5,398 nucleotides of DNA, from the NCBI GenBank assembly GCA_016219165.1, contig JACRCB010000136.1:1-5398 (forward strand), read 5' to 3'. How positions within the stretch are numbered: position 1 is the stretch's first letter; every line of letters begins with the position of its first letter. Below, in pieces: positions 1-5,398 of this stretch. The position numbers and the translations under genes are program-made. Source of the stretch: Deltaproteobacteria bacterium. GTDB lineage: Bacteria; Desulfobacterota; GWC2-55-46; DRQE01. The notes beneath the pieces are model-generated. The model was not told the DNA's origin. It did no database searches and saw only the letters and a program-made list of their open reading frames with translations.

Positions 1-585
1 GTATTGGAAGACAAGCCCGTAAGGCGCGATGGTCCTTCTGGTCTCTTTTTCGTCTTTCAATTTCTTATAGACTATTTCGAGCTCTACCTTACTGTCTATC
101 GCCTCGTTTACGGCGTTATATTGTTTTTCAACCTTTTTAAACCACTCCTCGTCATGGTCAATGCCGACAAAGAAGCGTTCTTCCCCTTCCATTTTCTTTA
201 CCTTTGCCTGCGTTTTCCGGCTTGTGTCGGTATGGACTTTTTTCAGGACGGACTGGAACGCCTTTTCAAAAGGTTTTCCCATGCCACGGGCGACCTGATG
301 GCCGATGAGAAGCGCCATGAGTTCGTCGCTGGTCAGGCCGAGTTCCCTCAGGCAGTATTCAGGGGCTGAGAACATGTAGCCGTTAAATTCCTTATCAAAA
401 ACGATCGGGAAACCAGCGGCATCGAGGTCGTTTATGTCCCTGTAGATATTGCGTTCGGTTGTGTTGAATTTTTCCGCAAGCGTTTGGGGGGTGCACCTCT
501 CGCGGTCGTCAATCTTTCGGAGGATTGAAAGGAGCCTGTGGAGTTTCTTTACTCTATCTCCGAACCTTTCTGATTTTTGGGGCAT
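1..585 (-). CDS. HTH-WYL domain transcriptional regulator, N-terminal part (3' end beyond window)
   Basis: The first 195 residues of a DNA-binding regulator are visible and the frame is open to the left edge. Residues about 10-70 form a DeoR/HTH_11-type winged helix: a leading helix (RVKKLHRLLSILRKI), then TPQTLAEKFNTTERNIYRDI as the helix-turn-helix, with the NIYRDINDLDAAGFPIV pattern typical of WYL-family regulators. Residues 80-130 are a helical linker. From about residue 166 (VELEIVYKKL, then RRTIAPYGLVFQ) the sequence matches the opening strands of a WYL domain; the namesake Trp-Tyr-Leu would lie just past the edge. WYL domains are thought to sense ligands, often nucleotides or nucleic acid, and regulate DNA damage, metabolic or phage-defence genes. 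The ATG at 585 is chosen because GAGGTGG lies just upstream; a GTG at 600 is possible but less supported. The start lies inside the upstream cysteine-rich gene. Target genes cannot be told from this window. Confidence 0.9.
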   Translation of the reverse strand, partial: MPQKSERFGDRVKKLHRLLSILRKIDDRERCTPQTLAEKFNTTERNIYRDINDLDAAGFPIVFDKEFNGYMFSAPEYCLRELGLTSDELMALLIGHQVARGMGKPFEKAFQSVLKKVHTDTSRKTQAKVKKMEGEERFFVGIDHDEEWFKKVEKQYNAVNEAIDSKVELEIVYKKLKDEKETRRTIAPYGLVFQY

Positions 586-766
586 GGTCCACCTCTTCAC
601 CGCACAGAATTCCCTTGGGGACGCGGCGCTTGAGTCTCCCGCACCAAACGCAGTTGAATGTCATGCAGGATTTTCCGGCGCTTGTTGAGTCCTCGGCCCT
701 TGCGTATATGCAGTCAAAACTGCAGAACCTGAGCGCAGACTCTGGTTTTTTAGCCTTCCGGGACAC
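554..766 (-). CDS. Small cysteine-rich protein of unknown function (70 aa, putative metal-binding)
   Basis: I do not recognise this family. From the GTG at 766 it encodes 70 residues with six cysteines (15, 19, 34, 39, 42, 55), spaced C-x3-C-x14-C-x4-C-x2-C-x12-C, plus one His near the end (61). The NCVWCGRLKRR segment resembles half of a zinc knuckle, so zinc or iron-sulfur binding is a reasonable inference. Both ends are rich in Lys and Arg, there is no signal peptide or membrane segment, and a cytoplasmic nucleic-acid or protein partner would fit. The GTG is preferred because GAAGGA precedes it by four bases; a TTG at 784 would give 76 residues but has no well-spaced ribosome binding site. 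The gene ends 32 bases inside the WYL regulator in another frame, suggesting that the two are translated together. The clustered cysteines, the start signal and the overlap argue that it is real, though it is short. Confidence 0.68.
   Translation of the reverse strand: MSRKAKKPESALRFCSFDCIYARAEDSTSAGKSCMTFNCVWCGRLKRRVPKGILCGEEVDHAPKIRKVRR
589..598 (-). promoter_or_regulatory. Ribosome binding site of the WYL regulator
   Basis: The minus strand reads GAAGAGGTGG and ends three bases before the ATG at 585; the GAGG core is six bases away. It fixes the regulator start and lies within the coding region of the upstream cysteine-rich gene, as expected for two translationally coupled genes. Confidence 0.7.
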
Positions 767-770
767 TTTA

Positions 771-776
771 TCCTTC
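771..776 (-). promoter_or_regulatory. Ribosome binding site deciding the GTG start of the cysteine-rich gene
   Basis: The minus strand reads GAAGGA followed by TAAA and then GTG at 766. The spacing is short but workable. The alternative TTG at 784 has only CAGG directly abutting it, too close to act as a Shine-Dalgarno site, so the shorter protein is favoured. Confidence 0.45.
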
Positions 777-788
777 GCACTCAACCTG

Positions 789-820
789 AAAAAATACAGA
801 CCCTGAAATAAATTCAGGGT
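789..820 (-). terminator. Palindrome with T tract: probable weak terminator after tatD, REP-like
   Basis: A perfect 8-bp stem (800-807 with 813-820, ACCCTGAA/TTCAGGGT) encloses a five-base loop. On the minus strand it is followed, after five bases, by six T residues (794-789). It starts 17 bases past the stop of the TatD-radical SAM gene, where an intrinsic terminator would be expected. The stem has only 4 GC pairs and the T run is offset, so read-through into the two downstream genes is likely. The core TCACCCTGAA...TTCAGGGTCT resembles, from memory, a dispersed palindromic repeat found in many bacterial genomes, so it may be a repeat copy that also serves as terminator. Confidence 0.6.
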
Positions 821-837
821 GACAGAGGGGTTAACTC

Positions 838-2226
838 TTATCCCACCTCGTCATACTCCCTTACCCTGAAACCGACCCCTATTTCATCCTCGGCAACCTT
901 TCTGCACGCCTCTGCATCAAGCCCGGGGACAGCGACAACCGTTGCAACGACCTTGGGGATGAATTTCTTCGCCTCTCTCAGAAAAAAAAGTATAGCGGGA
1001 TACGCATCATCGCCAAAAGGGGTTTTGCAGAGTTTTTGGTATGTTAAAGAATCAGGGGCGTTAAGGCTCACAGAAATGCAGTCTACGAACATGAGTTCTG
1101 AAAGCACGTTTTTTTTATGGACGAGGTTTGCAAGGCCGTCCGTGTCTATCCTGATTTTGCACCCCATCCTCTTAAAATACATTCCCGCCTTCTTTACGAG
1201 GTCGAGCCGTATGAGCGGCTCCCCGAAGCCGCAGAAAACTATCTCGTCGTACTTCGTAGGCTCAGGGCCTGCCGCCTTCACGATGTCCATGAAGTCCGGC
1301 TCTCTCTTAAGTTTCAGGTAATGCCCCTTTACGGTATAAGAATCGAACTTCGCGCAGAAAGTGCAGTAGTTCGTGCACCTGTTCGTTATATTGAGATAAA
1401 GGGAGTTCCTTATCTGATACGCTATCTTCGCCTCAGGCCCGCCTTCGCCTGAAAGGCCAAAGAGGGTCTCGGCGTTAAGGGTCGTTATCCTCGCCACGTC
1501 CGCAATGCCAATGCCCTTAATCTCCGCAATCTTTCTTGCGGTCTCCGCCACATAAGAAGGCTCGCACCTTTTCCCCCTGTAAGGGACGGGCGCGAGATAG
1601 GGGGAGTCCGTCTCGATGAGCATCCTCTCCATCGCTGCGTTTTTTATAACCTCCCTTATTGCCTCGGCCTTCGGGAACGTAACAATCCCGGTAAACGAAA
1701 GATAAAAGCCCATTTTAAGCGCCTCTCCCGCCATCTTCTCCGTGCCAGAAAAACAGTGTATTGTCCCGCCGGCTTCCTCCGCGCCCTCGCCCACGAGGAT
1801 TTCGATTGTTTGAGCCTCGGCTTCCCTCGAATGGATGATGAGGGGCAGGCCTTTCTCCCGCGCAAGTTTAATGTGTTTTATGAAGACGTCCCTCTGCGTA
1901 TCCTTGGGAGAGTTCGTGTAATGGTAATCGAGCCCGGTCTCCCCTATCGCAACGGCCTTTCTTGCATCCGCAAGCCTGCGTATGGCGTCAAACGGGCCTG
2001 ATCCCTTAACCTTTTCCGCGTCATGGGGATGAACGCCCGCGGCGAGCCGCAGCATGGGATACTTATCCAAAAGCCCCTCTGCCTTTGCAAAACCCTTTTC
2101 CCTGTCCCAGCACGCAACGGTTATGACGGACTTAAGCCCGGCCTCTTTTGCCCGCTCTATGACCCTGTCCCTGTCCGGGTCGAACTGGGCATCGTCGAGG
2201 TGCGCGTGGGTGTCTATGAATTCCAT
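838..2226 (-). CDS. tatD: TatD-family metal-dependent hydrolase fused to a radical SAM domain
   Basis: One uninterrupted 462-residue frame carries two domains. Residues 1-258 are a full-length TatD TIM-barrel nuclease with the metal ligands in place: H7 and H9 (DTHAHL), E96 (GETGLDYH), H132 (IHSR), H157 (IHCFSG) and D207 (ETDSPYLAP). TatD enzymes act in the cytoplasm as DNases/exonucleases and have been linked to DNA quality control; some relatives act on D-aminoacyl-tRNA. Residues about 265-462 are a radical SAM domain: YLNITNRCTNYCTFC holds the C-x3-C-x2-C [4Fe-4S] motif (C284, C288, C291), and FCGFGEPL (331-338) matches the SAM-binding GGEP-type motif. This resembles the TatD-associated radical SAM family, whose substrate I do not know. 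An ATG at 2226 is chosen because GGAAG lies five bases upstream and homologs begin at M-x-FIDTHAH; ATG 2238 and GTG 2283 are possible but less likely. It follows metG by 81 bases. Confidence 0.93.
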   Translation of the reverse strand: MEFIDTHAHLDDAQFDPDRDRVIERAKEAGLKSVITVACWDREKGFAKAEGLLDKYPMLRLAAGVHPHDAEKVKGSGPFDAIRRLADARKAVAIGETGLDYHYTNSPKDTQRDVFIKHIKLAREKGLPLIIHSREAEAQTIEILVGEGAEEAGGTIHCFSGTEKMAGEALKMGFYLSFTGIVTFPKAEAIREVIKNAAMERMLIETDSPYLAPVPYRGKRCEPSYVAETARKIAEIKGIGIADVARITTLNAETLFGLSGEGGPEAKIAYQIRNSLYLNITNRCTNYCTFCAKFDSYTVKGHYLKLKREPDFMDIVKAAGPEPTKYDEIVFCGFGEPLIRLDLVKKAGMYFKRMGCKIRIDTDGLANLVHKKNVLSELMFVDCISVSLNAPDSLTYQKLCKTPFGDDAYPAILFFLREAKKFIPKVVATVVAVPGLDAEACRKVAEDEIGVGFRVREYDEVG

Positions 2227-2231
2227 CTTTT

Positions 2232-2236
2232 CTTCC
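2232..2236 (-). promoter_or_regulatory. Ribosome binding site deciding the tatD start
   Basis: GGAAG on the minus strand lies five bases before the ATG at 2226. The alternative in-frame ATG at 2238 overlaps this site and has no purine-rich site of its own at good spacing, so the shorter start is favoured. Confidence 0.55.
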
Positions 2237-2252
2237 ATATTCAGAATAAATC

Positions 2253-2286
2253 GCCGTGATACGCGGGATACCGGGCGCACCACGGC
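2253..2286 (-). other. Imperfect inverted repeat in the metG-tatD spacer
   Basis: On the minus strand GCCGTG (2286-2281) can pair with CACGGC (2258-2253). Inside it GTGCG can pair with CGCGT through three Watson-Crick and two G-T pairs, with a two-base bulge and a ten-base loop. No T run follows, so it is not a standard terminator. It lies 17 bases before the tatD ribosome binding site and might act as an RNA processing site or attenuator, or be chance. Confidence 0.35.
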
Positions 2287-2307
2287 CTGGGCTTAAAATA
2301 CCTTCCC

Positions 2308-3852
2308 TTACTCAACCCTCGGAAAAAGCGGCGGGCCTTTTTTTACCTTGAGGCCGGAAATATTCCTGCCGCCAATCTTAACTTCTTCGTCGAACAGACA
2401 AGCATCTATTTTTTCTTCTATGCCGAGTTGGCACCAGATATTCTGCGCGGATTGAGGGATGAAAGGGTATAGACAGACTGCCAGGATTCTCAGCCCTTCG
2501 GCGAGGGTGTAGAGGACGTTTGAGAGTGTAGCCTCGTCTTTATTCTTTGCGAGCACCCACGGGGCGGACTTCTCGACGTAGGCGTTCAACAATTTTACTA
2601 TTACCCACACATAGCCAAGCGCCTTGTCAAAATGAAGGCCGTCTATACATTCGTCGAAACTCGGCGCTTCATCAAGACCTTCACGAAGGACTTTAAGCGA
2701 CCTGTGTATCTCTCCCTCCCTATCATCCCTGTCCTTGCTGTTTATGCCCTGCGGTATCACTCCCTCCCTGTATTTTTCTACCATCGCGACCGTCCTGCTC
2801 AAAAGATTTCCCAAGTCGTTTGCGAGTTCCCCGTTGATTCTCCCCTTGAGCGCGCTTATTGAGAAATCCCCATCCAGTCCGAACGGAATCTCCCGCAGTA
2901 AAAAATACCTGAACTGGTCAGCGCCGTATTTCTCTATCATCTCAAAGGGGTCAACGACGTTTCCGAGGGATTTGCTCATCTTCCGCCCCTCGACAGTCCA
3001 CCAGCCGTGGGCAAAGATTTTCTTTGGCAGAGGCAATCCCGCGCTCAAGAGAAATGCGGGCCAATAGACCGCGTGGAAACGAAGGATGTCTTTACCTATT
3101 ATGTGGACGTCCGCGGGCCAGAATTTCATTTTACCGGGGTATCCGGCCCCGGTCAGATAGTTCGCAAGCGCGTCGAACCATACGTATATGACGTGCCCGG
3201 GGTTGTCCGGAACGGGTATGCCCCACGAGAACGTCGTCCTGCTTACGCTTAAATCCTTCAACCCCTGTTTGAGGAAACTTACTATCTCGTTACGCTTGGC
3301 CTCGGGCCGGATGAAATCCGGGTTTTCCCCTATGTGGGTCAAAAGCCTCTCCCCGTATCCCTTCAGCCTGAAAAAATAGCTCGACTCCTTAAGTTTTTCA
3401 ACCTCCCTCTTGCAGTCCGGGCACTTTCCGCCCTCAATCTGGGTCCCGGTCAGAAAACTCTCGCACGGCGTGCAGTACCAGTCCTCGGATTCTCCGAGGT
3501 ATATGTCTTCCCTGCCGACTGCCTCGTCCCAGAGCCTTTTGACCGCTATCCTGTGCCTGTCTTCGGTTGTGCGGATGAAATCATCATTTGAAATATTGAG
3601 ACGTTTCCAGAGTTCCTGAAAACGTTTTACCACCATGTCGGCGAGTTCCTGGGGGGTTATATTCGCGGCCGCCGCCGTCTTCTCGACCTTCTGGCCGTGC
3701 TCGTCCGTGCCGGTCAAGAAAAGGACATCAATCCCCTTGAGCCTTTTATACCGGGCCAGGACGTCCGCGGCTAAAGTCGTATAGGCATGCCCTATGTGGG
3801 GGGTGTCGTTTACATAGTAGATGGGGGTGGTGACGTAGAACTTTCCGGCCAT
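2308..3852 (-). CDS. metG: Methionyl-tRNA synthetase, short form without C-terminal tRNA-binding domain
   Basis: This 514-residue class I aminoacyl-tRNA synthetase joins methionine to tRNA-Met in the cytoplasm using ATP. The N-terminus FYVTTPIYYVNDTPHIGHAY carries the HIGH signature (19-22), followed by FLTGTDEHGQK (45-55). The connective insertion has one zinc knuckle, CTPC (127-130) and CPDC (144-147). WFDALANYLTG (225-235) and the HGWWTVEGRKMSKSLGN segment with KMSKS at 291-295 complete the catalytic core, and residues from about 340 form the helical anticodon-binding domain. It ends at residue 514 with no EMAP/Trbp111-like domain, which many longer (about 650-residue) enzymes have; this short form is common. 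The start is the ATG at 3852, which overlaps the ricT stop as TAATG. The upstream GGAG (3866-3863) is ten bases away, so coupling to ricT translation probably contributes. The frame stays open further upstream, but that part is the ricT coding region in another frame. Confidence 0.97.
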   Translation of the reverse strand: MAGKFYVTTPIYYVNDTPHIGHAYTTLAADVLARYKRLKGIDVLFLTGTDEHGQKVEKTAAAANITPQELADMVVKRFQELWKRLNISNDDFIRTTEDRHRIAVKRLWDEAVGREDIYLGESEDWYCTPCESFLTGTQIEGGKCPDCKREVEKLKESSYFFRLKGYGERLLTHIGENPDFIRPEAKRNEIVSFLKQGLKDLSVSRTTFSWGIPVPDNPGHVIYVWFDALANYLTGAGYPGKMKFWPADVHIIGKDILRFHAVYWPAFLLSAGLPLPKKIFAHGWWTVEGRKMSKSLGNVVDPFEMIEKYGADQFRYFLLREIPFGLDGDFSISALKGRINGELANDLGNLLSRTVAMVEKYREGVIPQGINSKDRDDREGEIHRSLKVLREGLDEAPSFDECIDGLHFDKALGYVWVIVKLLNAYVEKSAPWVLAKNKDEATLSNVLYTLAEGLRILAVCLYPFIPQSAQNIWCQLGIEEKIDACLFDEEVKIGGRNISGLKVKKGPPLFPRVE

Positions 3853-4574
3853 TAATTTTGCGCTCCGGTCTGTGCTCCCGAGCCTGCGCTGCCGGCCTTG
3901 CCGCACCCTCCGCAATCCCCGCGCTCCGAATCGCAAGGCGGGGAGTCAACTTCGTAACTCAGGCAGCACATGAGCCTTCCGCAAAGCCCCGATATCTTGA
4001 CGGGGTTCAAGCTTAAGTTCTGCTCCTTTGCCATCTTGACGGTGACCGGTTCGAAGTCCGTAAGGAAACCCGCACAGCACAGCTGCCTCCCGCAGGGACC
4101 GAACCCCCCGAGCATCTTTGCCTCGTCCCTTACCCCTATCTGGCGCATCTCTATACGCGTGTAAAAACATCCCGCGAGGTCTTTTACCAGTTCCCTGAAA
4201 TCCACCCTGTTCTCGGAGGTGAAATAGAATATCACCTTGCTCGAATCGAAGAGGTACTCCACGTTTACAAGTTTCATCGGAAGGTTGTATCTTTCTATCT
4301 TGTCCCTGCAGACATTGAACGCCTCTTTCTCCCTTTCTTTGTTGTGCTGTTCCCTTTCCATGTCCACGCGGTCCGCGAGCCTGACAACCTTTTTAAGGGG
4401 ATGTTCGAGGGTCTTTTCGTCAACCTCAAAAGGGCCCCACACGACCCTTCCCATGCCGATGCCCTTCTCGACCTCAACCACCACCGTATCCCCGCTCTTA
4501 AGATTTAGACCGTTTGCGTCGAAGCGGTATACCCTGCCCGCCCTCTTAAACCTCACACCCGCCACCGTCGCCAT
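3852..4574 (-). CDS. ricT: PSP1 domain protein, RicT/YaaT family
   Basis: The 240-residue product matches the PSP1/RicT family along its length. The N-terminal part (MATVAGVRFKRAGRVYRFDA, then DTVVVEVEKGIGMGRVV, 30-45) is the family's beta-rich start. The PSP1 core has KVIFYFTSENRVDFRELVKDLA (113-134) and TRIEMRQIGVRDEAK (139-153). The conserved cysteine motifs are GGFGPCGRQLCC (C161, C166, C167) and SGLCGRLMCCLSYE (C198, C203, C204). In Bacillus subtilis RicT acts with RicA and RicF as a complex carrying [4Fe-4S] clusters that affects RNase Y-dependent mRNA processing, sporulation and competence; whether such partners exist here is unknown. Residues 211-240 are a Gly/Ala/Ser-rich tail with three more cysteines (214, 221, 224). 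The ATG at 4574 is preceded by AGGAGGG. The gene lies 69 bases after holB, as in many bacteria where the two are neighbours, and overlaps metG by one base. Confidence 0.93.
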   Translation of the reverse strand: MATVAGVRFKRAGRVYRFDANGLNLKSGDTVVVEVEKGIGMGRVVWGPFEVDEKTLEHPLKKVVRLADRVDMEREQHNKEREKEAFNVCRDKIERYNLPMKLVNVEYLFDSSKVIFYFTSENRVDFRELVKDLAGCFYTRIEMRQIGVRDEAKMLGGFGPCGRQLCCAGFLTDFEPVTVKMAKEQNLSLNPVKISGLCGRLMCCLSYEVDSPPCDSERGDCGGCGKAGSAGSGAQTGAQN

Positions 4575-4584
4575 TTTATATAAA

Positions 4585-4591
4585 CCCTCCT
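4585..4591 (-). promoter_or_regulatory. Ribosome binding site of ricT
   Basis: A near-consensus AGGAGGG on the minus strand lies ten bases before the ATG at 4574. The spacing is slightly long, but no other start codon with a better site is near, and the protein starts where homologs do. Confidence 0.65.
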
Positions 4592-4634
4592 ATTATCGCG
4601 TATTGAAAATTTAATCGGGTGCTCGCCCCGGATA

Positions 4635-4659
4635 ACGCCTCGCTCATTCAAGGAGGCGT
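4635..4659 (-). other. Short inverted repeat over the holB stop codon
   Basis: A 7-bp inverted repeat ACGCCTC/GAGGCGT (4635-4641 with 4653-4659) encloses an 11-base loop that contains the holB TGA. No T run follows on the minus strand, so it is not a clear terminator. It could protect or process the RNA between holB and ricT, or be coincidental. Confidence 0.25.
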
Positions 4660-5398
4660 ATAAGAAGCGCCTCCATGCTCAACGCCTTGTTGGCATAACG
4701 CGGGGGAAGGATGCTTTGCCGCGTCTTTTCCGCAAGGTCAAAAAATTTCAAATACATATCAACGCCGCCCCCGATGCCCGCGGCGTCCTGTATATCGCTG
4801 TTTACGGCAAATTCCGGGCAACCGGCGAGGGTGACTGCGGCGTCCCTGTACCAACTCTTTAAAAACTCAAGTATATCCTCGATAGCGCCGTCCTTCGAAA
4901 GTTCCGAGGCGAAATCCAGAACTTCCAGCGTATCCTCCTTCTTCAGTCTTTTAAACCTTTCAAAAAACCCCTTTCTTTTCTCGAGAAGCCCCCCCTCGAT
5001 GAAAAGGAGCGCCCTCGAAAAACTTCCGCCGCTTAACCGCGAAACTACCCCGGCCTCTTTGTCCGCGAGGGAGCATCTCTTCTTGAGCGCGTCCGAGACG
5101 ACGTTGTCTTTAAGGGGGCCGAAGTTTATCTTCTGGCATCTTGAAAGTATCGTCGGAAGGAGGCTGTCTGGCCTGGAGGTAAGCAGTATTATAACCGAGC
5201 CCCGCGGGGGCTCCTCGAGTGTTTTAAGGAAAACGCTCGCCGCGTCCCTTACCATCAGGTCCGCGCCGTCTACGATTGCGACCCTCCATCCCCTTTCAAC
5301 ACTGTATCTCAAGACCCTCTGGAGGTCCCTTATCTGGTCTATCTTGAGGACTCCACGGCCATCCTTGCCCTGTCCTTTTACCTCCTCTTCCTCCCTTA
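4644..5398 (-). CDS. holB: DNA polymerase III delta' subunit, C-terminal part (5' end beyond window)
   Basis: The last 250 residues are visible; the frame is open to the right edge, so the start, the P-loop and any zinc-binding cysteines lie outside. Delta' is a stator subunit of the clamp loader that places the beta sliding clamp on primed DNA. The visible part has VLKIDQIRDLQ (IDQIR at 19-23 of the visible residues), VAIVDGADLM (39-48), LKTLEEPP (57-64), LLTSRPDSLLPTILSRCQ (71-88) with the SRC motif at 85-87, then a helical collar domain to the C-terminus. The IDQIR motif and LTSRPDSLLPTILSRC pattern fit delta' better than the related DnaX (tau/gamma). The TGA stop is at 4646-4644, and ricT follows after 69 bases, matching the common holB-ricT neighbourhood. 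The TTG at 5312 is an internal Leu codon, not a start, because the conserved IDQIR motif lies upstream of it. Confidence 0.93.
   Translation of the reverse strand, partial: REEEEVKGQGKDGRGVLKIDQIRDLQRVLRYSVERGWRVAIVDGADLMVRDAASVFLKTLEEPPRGSVIILLTSRPDSLLPTILSRCQKINFGPLKDNVVSDALKKRCSLADKEAGVVSRLSGGSFSRALLFIEGGLLEKRKGFFERFKRLKKEDTLEVLDFASELSKDGAIEDILEFLKSWYRDAAVTLAGCPEFAVNSDIQDAAGIGGGVDMYLKFFDLAEKTRQSILPPRYANKALSMEALLIRLLE

Noticed and set aside
4..369. Plus-strand open frame of 121 codons
   Set aside because: It is antisense to the WYL regulator, which has a clear helix-turn-helix and ribosome binding site; the plus frame has no recognisable domain.
953..1452. Two overlapping plus-strand open frames of 111-122 codons
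   Set aside because: Both lie opposite the radical SAM domain with its intact cysteine motif; they have no recognisable motifs.
2227..2283. N-terminal extension of TatD from the GTG at 2283
   Set aside because: The added 19 residues are Arg-rich and unlike TatD family starts, and a better ribosome binding site precedes the ATG at 2226.
3853..3936. N-terminal extension of MetG by 28 residues
   Set aside because: The segment is the ricT 3' end read in another frame and is Arg-rich low-complexity; MetG proteins start close to FYVTTPIYYVN.
4237..4614. Plus-strand open frame of 125 codons, rich in Ser and Thr
   Set aside because: It lies antisense to ricT, and its composition is what the reverse of a Glu/Lys-rich coding region gives.
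4612..4628. Small CGGG/CCCG hairpin followed by an AT-rich stretch after holB
   Set aside because: Only four pairs and no uninterrupted T run; it does not support a terminator call inside an apparent operon.
4575..4643. Promoter or riboswitch between holB and ricT
   Set aside because: The AT-rich stretch has a loose TATAAT-like GATAAT but no convincing -35 element, and 69 bases is too short for a known riboswitch with expression platform.

Overview
The window is a compact bacterial housekeeping locus with every real gene on the minus strand, so transcription runs from high to low coordinates. In transcription order it holds the 3' part of holB (DNA polymerase III delta' subunit, 5' end beyond the right edge), a PSP1/RicT-family gene, metG (methionyl-tRNA synthetase), a tatD gene fused in frame to a radical SAM domain, a small cysteine-rich protein of unknown function, and the 5' part of a WYL-type transcriptional regulator running off the left edge. 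No tRNA, rRNA, CRISPR array, insertion sequence or prophage gene was seen, and no gap between genes exceeds about 85 bases.

The order holB - ricT - metG - tatD is a shortened form of an old arrangement also seen in Bacillus subtilis (tmk...holB-yaaT...metS-yabD). The short MetG without a C-terminal tRNA-binding domain, the TatD-radical SAM fusion and the frequent AGG and ATA codons suggest a deltaproteobacterial or Nitrospirota-like organism. This is inference: no rRNA or other taxonomic marker is present, and I would not name a genus.

Right half (2308-5398): holB, ricT and metG look co-transcribed. RicT stop and MetG start overlap as TAATG. HolB works in the clamp loader, RicT in RNA processing or developmental control in Firmicutes, and MetG charges tRNA-Met. 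They form a conserved genomic cluster rather than one pathway.

Middle (838-2307): an 81-base spacer with a possible imperfect hairpin separates metG from the 462-residue TatD-radical SAM fusion. The TatD metal ligands and the CxxxCxxC iron-sulfur motif are both intact. A palindrome followed by a T tract (789-820) ends this gene and resembles dispersed REP-like repeats.

Left part (1-784): a 70-residue protein with six cysteines overlaps the start of an HTH-WYL regulator by 32 bases, which suggests translational coupling. This pair is the least explained part of the window and the best candidate for something undescribed, but the evidence is only sequence layout.
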